Shown here piece by piece: positions 20,717 through 29,356 of a stretch of DNA of 64,000 nt. The stretch comes from Rhodospirillaceae bacterium (GTDB lineage: Bacteria; Pseudomonadota; Alphaproteobacteria; DSM-16000; Inquilinaceae): NCBI GenBank assembly GCA_020638575.1, contig JACKIH010000003.1, forward strand, positions 3,769,001 through 3,833,000. Direction: 5' to 3'. The first letter of the stretch is position 1. The number at the start of each line of letters is the position of its first letter. The notes under the pieces were generated by a model that saw nothing but the letters and a program-made list of their open reading frames with translations, ran no database searches and was not told the origin of the DNA. The position numbers and the translations under genes were made by a program.

Positions 20717-20788
20717 CCGGCCCACATCCCTACCCGGCCGCCCAAGCCATTGTAAAATACTGGGTGGCCGGGCGGGGGTGTGGGCCGG
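20717..20788. repeat. 72-bp long imperfect inverted repeat after dctM
   Basis: Outer arms CCGGCCCACA (20717-20726) and TGTGGGCCGG (20779-20788) are perfectly complementary. Pairing continues inward through CCCGGCC (20732-20738) and GGCCGGG (20766-20772), then CCCA and TGGG, giving about 28 paired positions with few mismatches around an AT-rich loop of about 16 nt. It lies between dctM and the MFS gene and could end TRAP transcription, though no T-run follows. Confidence 0.7.
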
Positions 20789-20816
20789 AACCGAACCAAC
20801 AAATCGCGACAGCGCC

Positions 20817-22382
20817 CTAGCCGTAGGCCAGTCGCGGCAGCCACAGTACGATTTCGGGGAACAGCACGCACAGGGTCAAGCCGAACGCCTGCAGGGCCAG
20901 GAAGGGCAGGGCGGAGCGGAAGATCACCGCGGTGGAGATCTCCTTCGGCGCCACCCCGCGCATGTAGAACAGCGCATAGCCGAAGGGCGGCGACAGGAAG
21001 CTCATCTGCATGTTCACCAGGTAGAGCACGCCGAACCACAGTGCGGTGTGCTCCTGGTCCACCCCCGGCAGACCCAGCAGCCCGTCGAACTCCAGCACCT
21101 GGATGATGGGGATGAAGATCGGTACGGCCAGCAGCAGGATGCCCACCCAGTCGAGGAACATGCCGAGGAAGATGAGCAGCAGCATCATCAGCAGCAGCAC
21201 ACCGTAGGCGTCGAGCCCGGTGCCGAAGATCACCTCCGAAACGAACGCCTGGCCACCCTGCAGGATGTAGAAGCCGACGAAGATGGTGGCGCCGAAGATG
21301 ATCCACAGCACCATGGCGCTGGCTCGCATGGTGGAAACGGCGGCGTCGCGCACGTTCACCCAGCTCAGCCGCCCGTGCATCCCGGCCACCACCATGGCGC
21401 CGAAGCTGCCGATGGCGGCGGCTTCCACCGGCGTGGCGGCACCGGAGAAAATGACCCCCAGGACCAGCACGATCAGCAGCACGGGCGCCAGCATGCGGCG
21501 CAGCAGCAGCAGCTTCTGGGCGAAGGAGACGCGCTCGGCCAGCGGCAGTGCCGGGCCCAGCTTGGGGTTCAGGGCCGAACGTGTGGTGACGTAGACGATG
21601 TAGAGGCCCGACAGCAGCAGGCCGGGGATGACCGATCCGAGATAGAGCTCGCCCACCGATTCCTGCGCCACCACGGCGTAGATGATGGCGAGGATGGACG
21701 GCGGGATGAGGATGCCCAAGGTACCGCCGGCCATGATCGAGCCCAGCGCGATCTGCGGGTCGTACTTGCGCTTCAGCATGGCGGGCAGCGCGATCAACCC
21801 CATGGTCACCACGGCGGCGCCGATCACGCCCACCATGGCGGCAAGGATGGTCGAGGCCACGATGGTGGCCGCGGCCAGGCCGCCGGAGAAGCCGCCGAGC
21901 CACTTGTAGATGACGTCGAACATCTCATCGATCAGGCCGGCGCGTTCCAGCATCGAGGCCATGAAGATGAACAGCGGGATGGCCGATAGCTGGTAGTTCG
22001 TCATCAACGGGAAGATGCGCGACGGGATGATGTTCAGCATCAGCGCGTCGCCGACCAGGTAGATGAACACCACGCCGAGCGATCCGGTGACGAACACCAG
22101 CGGCAGGCCGAGCGCCAGCAAGGCCAGCAGGCTGCCGAACATGACGATCGACAGAGTGGCGATGTCGATGTCCGACAAGATGCCCTGGAGCGTCCACAGC
22201 GGAACCTCCTGCTGGTCGGGCATCACATAGGGTTCGAAGAAAAAGGCGATGTTGGCCAGTTCCACCGCCACCAGCACCGCCATGATGGTGACGCTGGTCA
22301 GCACCACCCAGGCGAGGGCGGAGCGGGGAACGAGGGAGACGGTGCCGTAGGGGCTGCGGTGGTAATGCGTGTCCGTGGACAT
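20817..22382 (-). CDS. dctM: TRAP transporter large permease (DctM)
   Basis: A 521-residue DctM subunit, the ion-coupled channel of a tripartite ATP-independent transporter. Typical segments are the IPLFIFMASMLERAG core, GGLAAATIVASTILAAMVG, GSIMAGGTLGILIPPS and the C-terminal NMQMSFLSPPFGYALFYMRG. It is longer than the common 425-residue form and matches the FcbT3/TakP-type large subfamily. ATG 22382 is chosen (MSTDTHYHRSPYG); only 2 nt separate it from the dctQ stop. The substrate is not deducible, but this subfamily carries 2-oxo acids, aromatic acids and related carboxylates. Confidence 0.92.
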   Translation of the reverse strand: MSTDTHYHRSPYGTVSLVPRSALAWVVLTSVTIMAVLVAVELANIAFFFEPYVMPDQQEVPLWTLQGILSDIDIATLSIVMFGSLLALLALGLPLVFVTGSLGVVFIYLVGDALMLNIIPSRIFPLMTNYQLSAIPLFIFMASMLERAGLIDEMFDVIYKWLGGFSGGLAAATIVASTILAAMVGVIGAAVVTMGLIALPAMLKRKYDPQIALGSIMAGGTLGILIPPSILAIIYAVVAQESVGELYLGSVIPGLLLSGLYIVYVTTRSALNPKLGPALPLAERVSFAQKLLLLRRMLAPVLLIVLVLGVIFSGAATPVEAAAIGSFGAMVVAGMHGRLSWVNVRDAAVSTMRASAMVLWIIFGATIFVGFYILQGGQAFVSEVIFGTGLDAYGVLLLMMLLLIFLGMFLDWVGILLLAVPIFIPIIQVLEFDGLLGLPGVDQEHTALWFGVLYLVNMQMSFLSPPFGYALFYMRGVAPKEISTAVIFRSALPFLALQAFGLTLCVLFPEIVLWLPRLAYG

Positions 22383-22384
22383 GG

Positions 22385-23191
22385 CTAGCTCGCATCCCTT
22401 CCGTCGGCGGCGAAGATGAAGATCTCGATGTCCTTGATCAGCCGGCTGATGCCTTGCAGCAGCAGCAGCGCACCGCCGAACGCCAGGGTGAACTTCACCG
22501 GGAAGTAGGCGACGGCCCACTCGGTGAACGACACCTCGTTGCTGTAGCCCTGGGCCCAGAAGTAGGGGACACCCCAGATTTCGCCGTTGGCGTTCATCGA
22601 CTGGGCGAAGAAGGTCCAGCCGGTCACCGTGAAGCCGATGATGAAGATGAAGAAGAAGACCGATGTGATGATGTCCAGCGCCGCGCGCCCGCGTACCGAG
22701 GCGTTGGCGTAGAACAGGTCGACGCGGACATGGGCGTCGAAGCGGTAGGCGTAGGCGCCGGCGAGGATGTACTGCATGCCGAACATGAGAAACATGCCTT
22801 CGTGTGCCCAGTTGGTGGGCGCGCGGAAGCCGTAGCGCATGACGACTTCATAGAAGTAGACGACGACGGCGATCACCGACCAGTAGGCCACGAAGGTGCC
22901 GGTGAAGATCGACAGCCGGTCGATCTGCCGCGTCACCCAGTTGCCGGGGGCGTAGCGTTCCAGGTGACCGGAGGGATTGCCGTCGAATGTCACGTCATCG
23001 ATCTGGTGGGCGACATGCTCTTCCGGGGTTTCCGGGTGGCGGCCGAACAGCCTGAGGCAGAGCATGTAGATCAGCGGAAATGCGATCAGCCCGCCCCAGT
23101 AGAACCAGTGGGGCATGACGAAACGCAAGTGCCCGCCGACGGTGGACCGGAAGTCCAACAGCGTTTGCCAGAAAGACGCGTCACCATCCAT
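22385..23191 (-). CDS. dctQ: TRAP transporter small permease (DctQ)
   Basis: A 268-residue small permease. An extra N-terminal helix (WFYWGGLIAFPLIYMLCLRLF) and a 60-residue loop precede the four-helix DctQ core, which includes RYGFRAPTNWAHEG and DAHVRVDLFYA. This extended form pairs with the large DctM seen next to it. GGAG lies about 11 nt before the start, and immediately beyond that is a run of 13 C on the coding strand. The gene is separated from dctP by 310 nt holding two palindromic elements. Confidence 0.88.
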   Translation of the reverse strand: MDGDASFWQTLLDFRSTVGGHLRFVMPHWFYWGGLIAFPLIYMLCLRLFGRHPETPEEHVAHQIDDVTFDGNPSGHLERYAPGNWVTRQIDRLSIFTGTFVAYWSVIAVVVYFYEVVMRYGFRAPTNWAHEGMFLMFGMQYILAGAYAYRFDAHVRVDLFYANASVRGRAALDIITSVFFFIFIIGFTVTGWTFFAQSMNANGEIWGVPYFWAQGYSNEVSFTEWAVAYFPVKFTLAFGGALLLLQGISRLIKDIEIFIFAADGRDAS

Positions 23192-23211
23192 CGGTGAGGG
23201 GCTCCAGGTTC

Positions 23212-23224
23212 GGGGGGGGGGGGG
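23212..23224. repeat. 13-base poly-G tract upstream of dctQ
   Basis: An uninterrupted run of 13 G on the plus strand (C on the dctQ coding strand), 21-33 nt upstream of the dctQ ATG and just beyond its ribosome site. Tracts of this length slip easily during replication. Confidence 0.85.
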
Positions 23225-23339
23225 CGCACCGCAACGGGGCGCGCCCCGAAGGGCACCCCGTACGGCAAGCGCTGCGGACGGGCGGGGCCGGCAGCCGGGC
23301 TGTGCGCGGCCATCCGTCCCGCCCTCGCCCGATCGGCGA

Positions 23340-23416
23340 CTAGTGTGGTGGATCAGAAGTTCGTTCGATCACGACGCCAGACCGGAAACGAACTTCTGAT
23401 CCAGAAACCACACTAG
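23340..23416. repeat. Palindromic element A (77 bp) between dctP and dctQ
   Basis: Left arm CTAGTGTGGT (23340-23349), one base, then GATCAGAAGTTCGTT (23351-23365). Right arm AACGAACTTCTGATC (23387-23401), five bases, then ACCACACTAG (23407-23416). Both arm pairs are perfectly complementary around a 21-nt loop. Ends are CTAG on both sides, as for element B 13 nt away. The plan suggests a MITE-like or REP-like unit rather than a simple terminator. The rest of the 310-nt dctP-dctQ gap holds element B and the poly-G tract. Confidence 0.85.
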
Positions 23417-23429
23417 ACTCATAAAGTTA

Positions 23430-23505
23430 CTAGTGTCCCTTTGATTCCGAAGTTCGCTTGGGGCCTGGGTTTGAGATCTTGCGAACTTCGGAATCGGGCC
23501 ACTAG
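23430..23505. repeat. Palindromic element B (76 bp) overlapping the dctP stop codon
   Basis: Outer arms CTAGTG (23430-23435) and CACTAG (23500-23505). Inner arms GATTCCGAAGTTCGC (23443-23457) and GCGAACTTCGGAATC (23481-23495) are perfectly complementary, with a 23-nt loop. The organisation and the GAAGTTCG core match element A while the flanking arm bases differ in a compensating way. The right CTAG supplies the TAG stop codon of dctP. Confidence 0.85.
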
Positions 23506-24659
23506 AGGTCGAGCGTGTACCCGGCAATGTCGTCGGGCGAGAGGTAGGCGATTTCCGGATCCTGCATCACCTGGAGGTGGATGTTGAACAGCCGGGCCGC
23601 GTCGTGGTCGCGGTTGGCCCAGTCGAACCACAGCGGGATGGCCACCTGGCGGAAGCGGGCCACGTCCTCCTCCGACAGGCGGGAGATGGTGGTTCCGGCT
23701 TCGGTGTAGAGCGGCCACGCCGCGGCATTGGCCGCCTGGATGGCCGCGTAGTGGGTCCGCGAATAGCCCTTCACGAGCTCTTCCACCAGTTCCTTCATCT
23801 GGTCGGAAAGCTGGTTCCAGGCGCGCAGGCTGAAGGAGATGTCCATCAGGTCGACCGGCTGATGCAGGCACGGGGTCGACGGCGGGCCCATGACGATCAC
23901 GTTGGTCACCTGCTGGAAGCCCAGCTCGTAGTTCACCGCCGGTCCCACGAAGTCCGCCGCTTCGATGGTGCCGCGTTCCAGCGCCGGATAGACCTCCGAG
24001 CCCGGAAGCAGGGTGGTGCGGGCGCCGATGGCGGCAAAGCAGTCCGCCACGATGCCGCCCGGCACGCGCAGCAGCAGCCCGTCGAAATCGTCCAGCGAGT
24101 TGATCGGCCGGGTGGAGTGGATGAGGTTCATGTCGTGGTGGACATGACCCACGAAGTAGAGGCCGTTGCGTTCGTACAGTTCGCGGGCCAGTTCGCGGCC
24201 GCCGTAGCTGTCGAACATCATGTCCCACTGGTGGGGGTGGTTCGGCCCCATGGGGTAGGACGACAGGAAGACGCCCGCCGGCATGCGCCCCGCCCAGTAG
24301 ACGGTGAACACGTTCATGCCGTCGAGCACGCCGTTGCGCACGGCGTCGAAGAGCTGGAAGTCGCCGGACACGGCACCGGCCGGGAACGGGGTGAGCGCCA
24401 GCTCGCCGCTGGTCAGCTCCACCATGCTGTTACACCAGTTCTCGAAGGTGTGGTAACCGGTGGTGCCGGGCTGCCAGGAACTCTGGATGCTGAAGTTCAG
24501 GCCGTTGGCCTGGGCGCCGGCCACATGCGGGGCCGCCACGGCACCGGTGGCGACGGCACCGCCGGCCACGGCCATGCCCTTCAGAAAGCGGCGGCGGCTC
24601 TCCACCACCCCTTCCACCGATTGACGGAACTTCTGGGGCGTGCGTCGGGTCGTGTCCAT
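23502..24659 (-). CDS. dctP: TRAP transporter solute-binding protein (DctP), Tat-type leader
   Basis: A 385-residue periplasmic receptor. The N-terminus carries a twin-arginine-like leader (SRRRFLKGMAVAGGA near residues 21-35, probable cleavage after VAGAQA). The mature part has the DctP fold, with LLLRVPGGIVADCFAAIG containing the ligand-binding arginine region and GTIEAADFVGPAVNYELGF. The Tat leader and size match the TakP/FcbT1 group. ATG 24659 has GGGAGG about 8 nt upstream. The stop codon lies inside palindromic element B. It is first in the dctP-dctQ-dctM order; the palindromes downstream may keep receptor mRNA more abundant than permease mRNA. Confidence 0.92.
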   Translation of the reverse strand: MDTTRRTPQKFRQSVEGVVESRRRFLKGMAVAGGAVATGAVAAPHVAGAQANGLNFSIQSSWQPGTTGYHTFENWCNSMVELTSGELALTPFPAGAVSGDFQLFDAVRNGVLDGMNVFTVYWAGRMPAGVFLSSYPMGPNHPHQWDMMFDSYGGRELARELYERNGLYFVGHVHHDMNLIHSTRPINSLDDFDGLLLRVPGGIVADCFAAIGARTTLLPGSEVYPALERGTIEAADFVGPAVNYELGFQQVTNVIVMGPPSTPCLHQPVDLMDISFSLRAWNQLSDQMKELVEELVKGYSRTHYAAIQAANAAAWPLYTEAGTTISRLSEEDVARFRQVAIPLWFDWANRDHDAARLFNIHLQVMQDPEIAYLSPDDIAGYTLDL

Positions 24660-24811
24660 CTCATTCCTCCCGTTTGAATTGTTCTTTGTCTGAGTGTGAT
24701 ACGCAGCCGCACGCCGGGGAGTCAATGAAAGCTGCAGTTTGATGCAGTGCAGCACGACAACCGATTGCGCGACGCCGCTGCGATTACAAGAATGAGACGC
24801 GACGACTAGGG

Positions 24812-24833
24812 ATTGACCGGCCTATCGGTCAGT
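24812..24833. promoter_or_regulatory. Operator-like inverted repeat upstream of dctP
   Basis: TGACCG (24814-24819) and CGGTCA (24826-24831) with a 6-nt spacer form a palindrome like TetR-family operators. It lies about 155 nt upstream of the dctP start. A second imperfect palindrome, GCTGCA (24731-24736) and TGCAGC (24748-24753), lies closer. No TetR gene is adjacent. Confidence 0.4.
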
Positions 24834-24939
24834 ATTCACTTTGCGCAATGCCTATTGAGTTTTTGCAGAGGCGCGCGGCATCTCGACCATTGCACGGGCC
24901 GGCCCGCACCAGCGGTCGCGGCGGGCGCGATCCGGCCGG

Positions 24940-25158
24940 TCAGTCGGTGGCAGCCCGCGGCTGGGCGACGCTTTCGCAGGTGAGGATGCCGGCCCGCAGG
25001 TGATCGGACAGGGCCAACAGGCTCTTGGCTGCGAGGACCGGGTCGACGTCGGGGTCCAGCCCGGCAGCGGCGGCGGAGATCCGGTCGCGCAACTCGCCGG
25101 CCAGAAGGGCGATGCGGTGGGTGCCCAGGTCGAAGGTCTGAAGCGGATCGGACGGCAT
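24940..25158 (-). CDS. Small hypothetical protein, 72 aa
   Basis: A 72-residue frame from ATG 25158 with protein-like composition: LQTFDLGTHRIALLAGELRD, then alternating helices with ALSDHLRAGILTCESVAQPR. It is divergent from acs by 223 nt. No family recognised, no membrane segment, and no clear ribosome site. The opposite strand is also partly open, so this is uncertain. Confidence 0.4.
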   Translation of the reverse strand: MPSDPLQTFDLGTHRIALLAGELRDRISAAAAGLDPDVDPVLAAKSLLALSDHLRAGILTCESVAQPRAATD

Positions 25159-25381
25159 GGCGATGGATGGGTGCTCGCTGAGGATCGCCGGCCCCGTGGC
25201 ATCGGGGCCGTATCCAGCCTTGCCCGAAAGGCTTAAAGAATGGTTGCTCCGCGCCGCCGATTGGTTGAGCCGCCCGACCGATCCATGGATAATCCGGCGA
25301 GGCCGTGTTCTTGTCCGCTGGCCCGCGGCGCCGATCCCAAGATCCCAAGAAGATCCCAAAGACACCAGAGGAACCCGCCCA

Positions 25382-27322
25382 ATGACCGAACACCCAGACC
25401 TCTATCCAGTGCCCCCGGCCGTCGCCGCGTCCGCCCATGCCGACGCGGCGAAGTATGAGGAAATGTACCGCCAGTCGCTGGACGACCCCGATGGGTTCTG
25501 GGCCGAGCACGGCAAGCGGATCGACTGGTTCAAGCCGTTCACCAAGGTCCGCGGCGGCGGCTTCGACGGCGATGTGCGCGTCACCTGGTTCGAAGACGGC
25601 ACCACCAATGTCTGCCACAACTGCCTGGACCGCCACCTGGCGGCCCGCGGCGATCAGGTCGCCATCCTGTGGGAGGGCGACGACCCGGGCGAGTCCAAGG
25701 CCATCACCTACCGCGAGGCGCACCAGCAGGTGTGCCGGCTGGCCAATGCGCTGAAGGCCCGCGGGGTGAAGAAGGGCGACCGCGTCTCGATCTACATGCC
25801 CATGGTGCCGGAAGCGACGTACGCCATGCTGGCCTGTGCGCGCATCGGGGCGATCCATTCGGTGGTGTTCGGCGGGTTCTCTCCCGACAGCTTGCGCGAC
25901 CGCATCCAGGATTCCGAATGCGTCGCGGTGATCACCGCCGACGAGGGCCTGCGCGGCGGCCGCAAGGTGCCGTTGAAGGCCAACTCCGACGAAGCCGTGG
26001 CGAGCTGCCCCTCGGTGCACACCGTGGTGGTGGTGAAGCGCACCGGCGGCACCGTGGCTTGGACCGAGGGCCGCGACGTCTGGTACGAGGACGTCACCGC
26101 CGCAGCGTCCACCGAGTGCCCGTGCGAGGAGATGTCGGCGGAAGATCCGCTGTTCATCCTCTACACGTCGGGCTCGACCGGTAAGCCAAAGGGCGTGCTG
26201 CACACCACGGGCGGCTACCTGGTGTGGGCGTCGATGACCCACCAGTACGTGTTCGACTACAAGGACGGCGACATCTACTGGTGCACGGCCGATGTCGGCT
26301 GGGTGACCGGCCACAGCTACATCGTCTACGGTCCGCTGGCCAACGGCGCCACCACCCTGGTGTTCGAGGGCGTGCCCAACTACCCCAGCACCTCGCGCTT
26401 CTGGGAAGTGGTCGACAAGCACAAGGTCAACATCTTCTACACCGCCCCCACCGCCATCCGCGCCCTGATGCGCGACGGCGCCGGACCGGTGAAGAAGACC
26501 AGCCGCGCATCCTTGCGCCTGCTGGGCTCGGTGGGCGAGCCGATCAACCCGGAAGCCTGGGTGTGGTACCACGAGGTGGTGGGCGACAGCCGCTGCCCCA
26601 TCGTCGACACCTGGTGGCAGACGGAGACCGGCGGCATCATGATCACGCCGCTGCCCGGCGCCATCGACCTGAAGCCGGGATCGGCCACCAAGCCGTTCTT
26701 CGGCATCGAGCCGAAGATCGTCGATTCCGCCGGCGAGGTGCTGGACGGGGCGACCGAGGGCAACCTGTGCATCGCGCGGTCGTGGCCGGGGATGATGCGC
26801 ACGGTCTACGGCGATCATGATCGCTTCGTGATGACCTACTTCTCCGCCTATCCCGGCATGTACTTCACCGGCGACGGCTGCCGGCGCGACGCGGACGGCT
26901 ACTACTGGATCACCGGCCGGGTGGACGACGTGATCAACGTGTCCGGCCACCGCATGGGTACGGCCGAGGTGGAAAGCGCCCTGGTGTCCCATGAGAAGGT
27001 GGCCGAGGCGGCGGTGGTGGGCTACCCGCACGACATCAAGGGCCAGGGCATCTACGCCTACGTGACCCTGGTGGCGGGCGAGGAGCCGACCGAGGAACTG
27101 CGCAAGGAACTGGTGGGCTGGGTGCGCCGGGAGATCGGGCCGATCGCCTCGCCGGACCTGATCCAGTGGGCGCCGGGCCTGCCCAAGACCCGGTCGGGCA
27201 AGATCATGCGCCGCATCCTGCGCAAGATCGCCGCCAACGAGTACGAGCAGCTCGGCGACACCTCCACGCTGGCCGATCCCGGCGTGGTGCACGACCTGGT
27301 CGACAACCGCATGAACCGTTAG
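25382..27322 (+). CDS. acsA: Acetyl-CoA synthetase (AMP-forming)
   Basis: A 646-residue acetate-CoA ligase making acetyl-CoA from acetate, ATP and CoA through acetyl-AMP. The P-loop-like ILYTSGSTGKPKGVLHTTGGY is at about 259-279; VDTWWQTETGG and YFTGDGCRRDADGYYWITGR follow. The catalytic lysine is K607 in PKTRSGKIMRRILRKIA, the site that Pat-type acetyltransferases acetylate to switch the enzyme off. ATG 25382 gives the canonical N-terminus; longer frames upstream are not supported. Monocistronic, followed by a hairpin. A Pat-like acetyltransferase is encoded 25 kb away at 52774-55428. Confidence 0.96.
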   Translation: MTEHPDLYPVPPAVAASAHADAAKYEEMYRQSLDDPDGFWAEHGKRIDWFKPFTKVRGGGFDGDVRVTWFEDGTTNVCHNCLDRHLAARGDQVAILWEGDDPGESKAITYREAHQQVCRLANALKARGVKKGDRVSIYMPMVPEATYAMLACARIGAIHSVVFGGFSPDSLRDRIQDSECVAVITADEGLRGGRKVPLKANSDEAVASCPSVHTVVVVKRTGGTVAWTEGRDVWYEDVTAAASTECPCEEMSAEDPLFILYTSGSTGKPKGVLHTTGGYLVWASMTHQYVFDYKDGDIYWCTADVGWVTGHSYIVYGPLANGATTLVFEGVPNYPSTSRFWEVVDKHKVNIFYTAPTAIRALMRDGAGPVKKTSRASLRLLGSVGEPINPEAWVWYHEVVGDSRCPIVDTWWQTETGGIMITPLPGAIDLKPGSATKPFFGIEPKIVDSAGEVLDGATEGNLCIARSWPGMMRTVYGDHDRFVMTYFSAYPGMYFTGDGCRRDADGYYWITGRVDDVINVSGHRMGTAEVESALVSHEKVAEAAVVGYPHDIKGQGIYAYVTLVAGEEPTEELRKELVGWVRREIGPIASPDLIQWAPGLPKTRSGKIMRRILRKIAANEYEQLGDTSTLADPGVVHDLVDNRMNR

Positions 27323-27347
27323 GGCGCACTGGCTTGCAGTGGACAAG

Positions 27348-27371
27348 GGGGCGGTGGGCAACCACCGCCTC
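27348..27371 (+). terminator. Hairpin after acsA
   Basis: GGCGGTGG (27350-27357), loop GCAA, CCACCGCC (27362-27369), extendable by two pairs, 27 nt after the acsA stop. The stable tetraloop stem fits a terminator, but no T-run follows. Confidence 0.45.
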
Positions 27372-27759
27372 CGCCGTCACGGCCGGCCGCCACGCCAACG
27401 CATTGGCTGGGGACCCGTTGCGGTCGCCATTCTGCCACTGCATCCAGGACCGCCGGGTCGGCCGGAGGCGTGCCGGAACCCGCTGCCGGCCCGTCCCATG
27501 AGTGAAGCCTGGCGGTCCCACCACGGCTGACGAGATCGCGAAGAGGGGCTTGCGGGTGCAGCGTGGCGCCGTCTGCGTCCGAACCGCCCACAAGCCGCTG
27601 CAGGGCCGGATCCGCTTGCGGTCTCCTACGGTTGCCGCCACCATCGTCGGCCTCGAGAGCGTCCAATCGGGACACCTTGGTTGAGGATCCTCACGGGGGG
27701 ATATGCCGGCAGGAGACCGGTCTACCGATCCCTTGGCGCTTATCCTGCCGGAGTTGGCG
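27372..27759. other. Intergenic region between acsA and the histidine kinase
   Basis: Nearly 390 nt with normal composition and no frame that looks protein-coding on either strand. It should contain the kinase promoter, but no convincing promoter elements were identified. Confidence 0.4.
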
Positions 27760-29226
27760 ATGGCACTACCCGCGTCGGTGAACGGCGAAATCGACCTTGC
27801 CGTCCTGGAAAAGCGAACCAACGCGGAGATGGTCGCCTTGGCGTGGCGCACCAACGTCACGTCGACCATCATGATGCCGGGCATTCTCGCCACGATCCTG
27901 CTGGTGCTGCACGGCCGTGTGCCGGACACCGAGCTGTGGATCTGGGCCGGCGTCGTGACGACCATCCTGGCCGTGCGTTTCGTGCTGCTGTTCCGCTGGA
28001 AGTTCCACCCGCCGGCGATGGACCGGTACGCGCGTTGGCGATGGATCTACTTCTTCGCCATGCTGGTTTCCATGGCCACGTACGGCAGCCTGGCGCCGCT
28101 GTTCCTGGCACAGCTCGATCCCCTGGGGCAGGCCTTCGTGATCTGCCTGATCATCGGACTGATCGGTGCGGCGGTGTCCCAGCTCGCCATGAGCAAGCTG
28201 GCGTTCTCCGTGATTCACACGGTGACCATGGCGGAAGTGGTGGTCACCTGCCTGTGGATCGGTGGCGACCTGATGATGGGGTTCTTTGTCCTCGGTTCGG
28301 CCTACTGGGTCTATCTCATCAAAGTCTCCCTGGAACACAACAAGATCCAGAAGGAAGCCGTCTGGCTGCGCTTTGAGCGTGCGGCGCTGGCCGACAACCT
28401 GCGCATTGCCCGCGACGCTGCGGAACTGGCCAACGAAGCGAAGTCGACGTTCCTCGCCAATGTCTCCCACGAGCTGCGCACGCCGCTGAACGCCATCATC
28501 GGGTTCTCGGAGATGATCAGGCTTGGGATCCTCGGGCGCGAGCCGGCCTCGCGGCAGACCCAATACGCCGGCTTCATCCACGACAGCGGCCGCCACCTGC
28601 TCGACCTGATCAACGATCTGCTGGACCTCTCCAAGGCCGAGGCGGGCCAGCTCACGCTGCATGAAGAGGCGGTCGACCTCGGCACGGCCGTGGAGGATTG
28701 CCTGCGGCTGCTGTTGCCCGCGGCCGACCAGGCGGGCGTGGCCATCGAGGCGCGCCGGGCCGACTTCGACGGGGCGACGCTGCTGGCCGACAGCCGCAAG
28801 CTGCGCCAGATCCTGCTGAACCTGCTGTCCAACGCCCTGAAATTCACGCCGCAGGGGGGACAGGTGACCCTGACCGCCGCTTTCCCGCCGGACGGGGGGC
28901 TTGCGCTATCCGTGGCGGACACCGGTGCCGGCATGACGGCCGAGCAGCTCGAACGGGCGATGCTGCCCTTCGTTCAGGTCGGTGACGCCCCCAACCGGCA
29001 GGTGCCGGGCACCGGCCTCGGCCTGCCGCTCACCAAGCAGCTCATCGAGTTGCATGGCGGCCGGCTGGAGATGGACAGCACGCCCGGCCAGGGCACGACG
29101 GCCACCGTTCACCTGCCCGCGGAGCGGGTGATCTCGGCCGTTGTTCGCGCTGCCCCCGGGGCCCCCGCTGCTGCCATTGCCGCCGGTGCCGAAGAGGGCA
29201 GGCGAGGAGCGGTCGGTCCGGCCTGA
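27760..29226 (+). CDS. Orphan membrane histidine kinase
   Basis: A 488-residue sensor kinase. About six membrane helices (residues 30-190) form an uncharacterised sensor, followed by a short coiled segment. The HisKA domain has FLANVSHELRTPLNAIIGF with phospho-acceptor His237. The HATPase domain has N-box LLNLLSNALKFTPQGG, G1 DTGAGM at 387 and G2 GTGLGLPLTKQ. ATG 27760 is preferred because GGAG lies 8 nt upstream; ATG 27703 adds 19 residues. No response regulator gene is nearby, so the partner is encoded elsewhere. The C-terminal tail after HATPase is Ala/Gly-rich. Confidence 0.85.
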   Translation: MALPASVNGEIDLAVLEKRTNAEMVALAWRTNVTSTIMMPGILATILLVLHGRVPDTELWIWAGVVTTILAVRFVLLFRWKFHPPAMDRYARWRWIYFFAMLVSMATYGSLAPLFLAQLDPLGQAFVICLIIGLIGAAVSQLAMSKLAFSVIHTVTMAEVVVTCLWIGGDLMMGFFVLGSAYWVYLIKVSLEHNKIQKEAVWLRFERAALADNLRIARDAAELANEAKSTFLANVSHELRTPLNAIIGFSEMIRLGILGREPASRQTQYAGFIHDSGRHLLDLINDLLDLSKAEAGQLTLHEEAVDLGTAVEDCLRLLLPAADQAGVAIEARRADFDGATLLADSRKLRQILLNLLSNALKFTPQGGQVTLTAAFPPDGGLALSVADTGAGMTAEQLERAMLPFVQVGDAPNRQVPGTGLGLPLTKQLIELHGGRLEMDSTPGQGTTATVHLPAERVISAVVRAAPGAPAAAIAAGAEEGRRGAVGPA

Positions 29227-29281
29227 CCGGACGCCGCGTGCCGGGCCGGTCGCTGGCGCCAAATCGTCTGCGGGCCAACAC

Positions 29282-29322
29282 AAAAACCGAGGGCGGCGAC
29301 GCAAGGTTGCGCCACCGCCCTC
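29282..29322 (-). terminator. Intrinsic terminator for the PRC-barrel gene
   Basis: Read on the minus strand, GAGGGCGG (29322-29315) pairs with CCGCCCTC (29296-29289), with an inner GCAA/TTGC stem, and is followed by GGTTTTTG. This stem plus T-run lies 35 nt after the stop of the PRC-barrel gene. Confidence 0.75.
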
Positions 29323-29356
29323 TGGAGCACTCACAGGTTCGACGTCGAGGTTGGCG

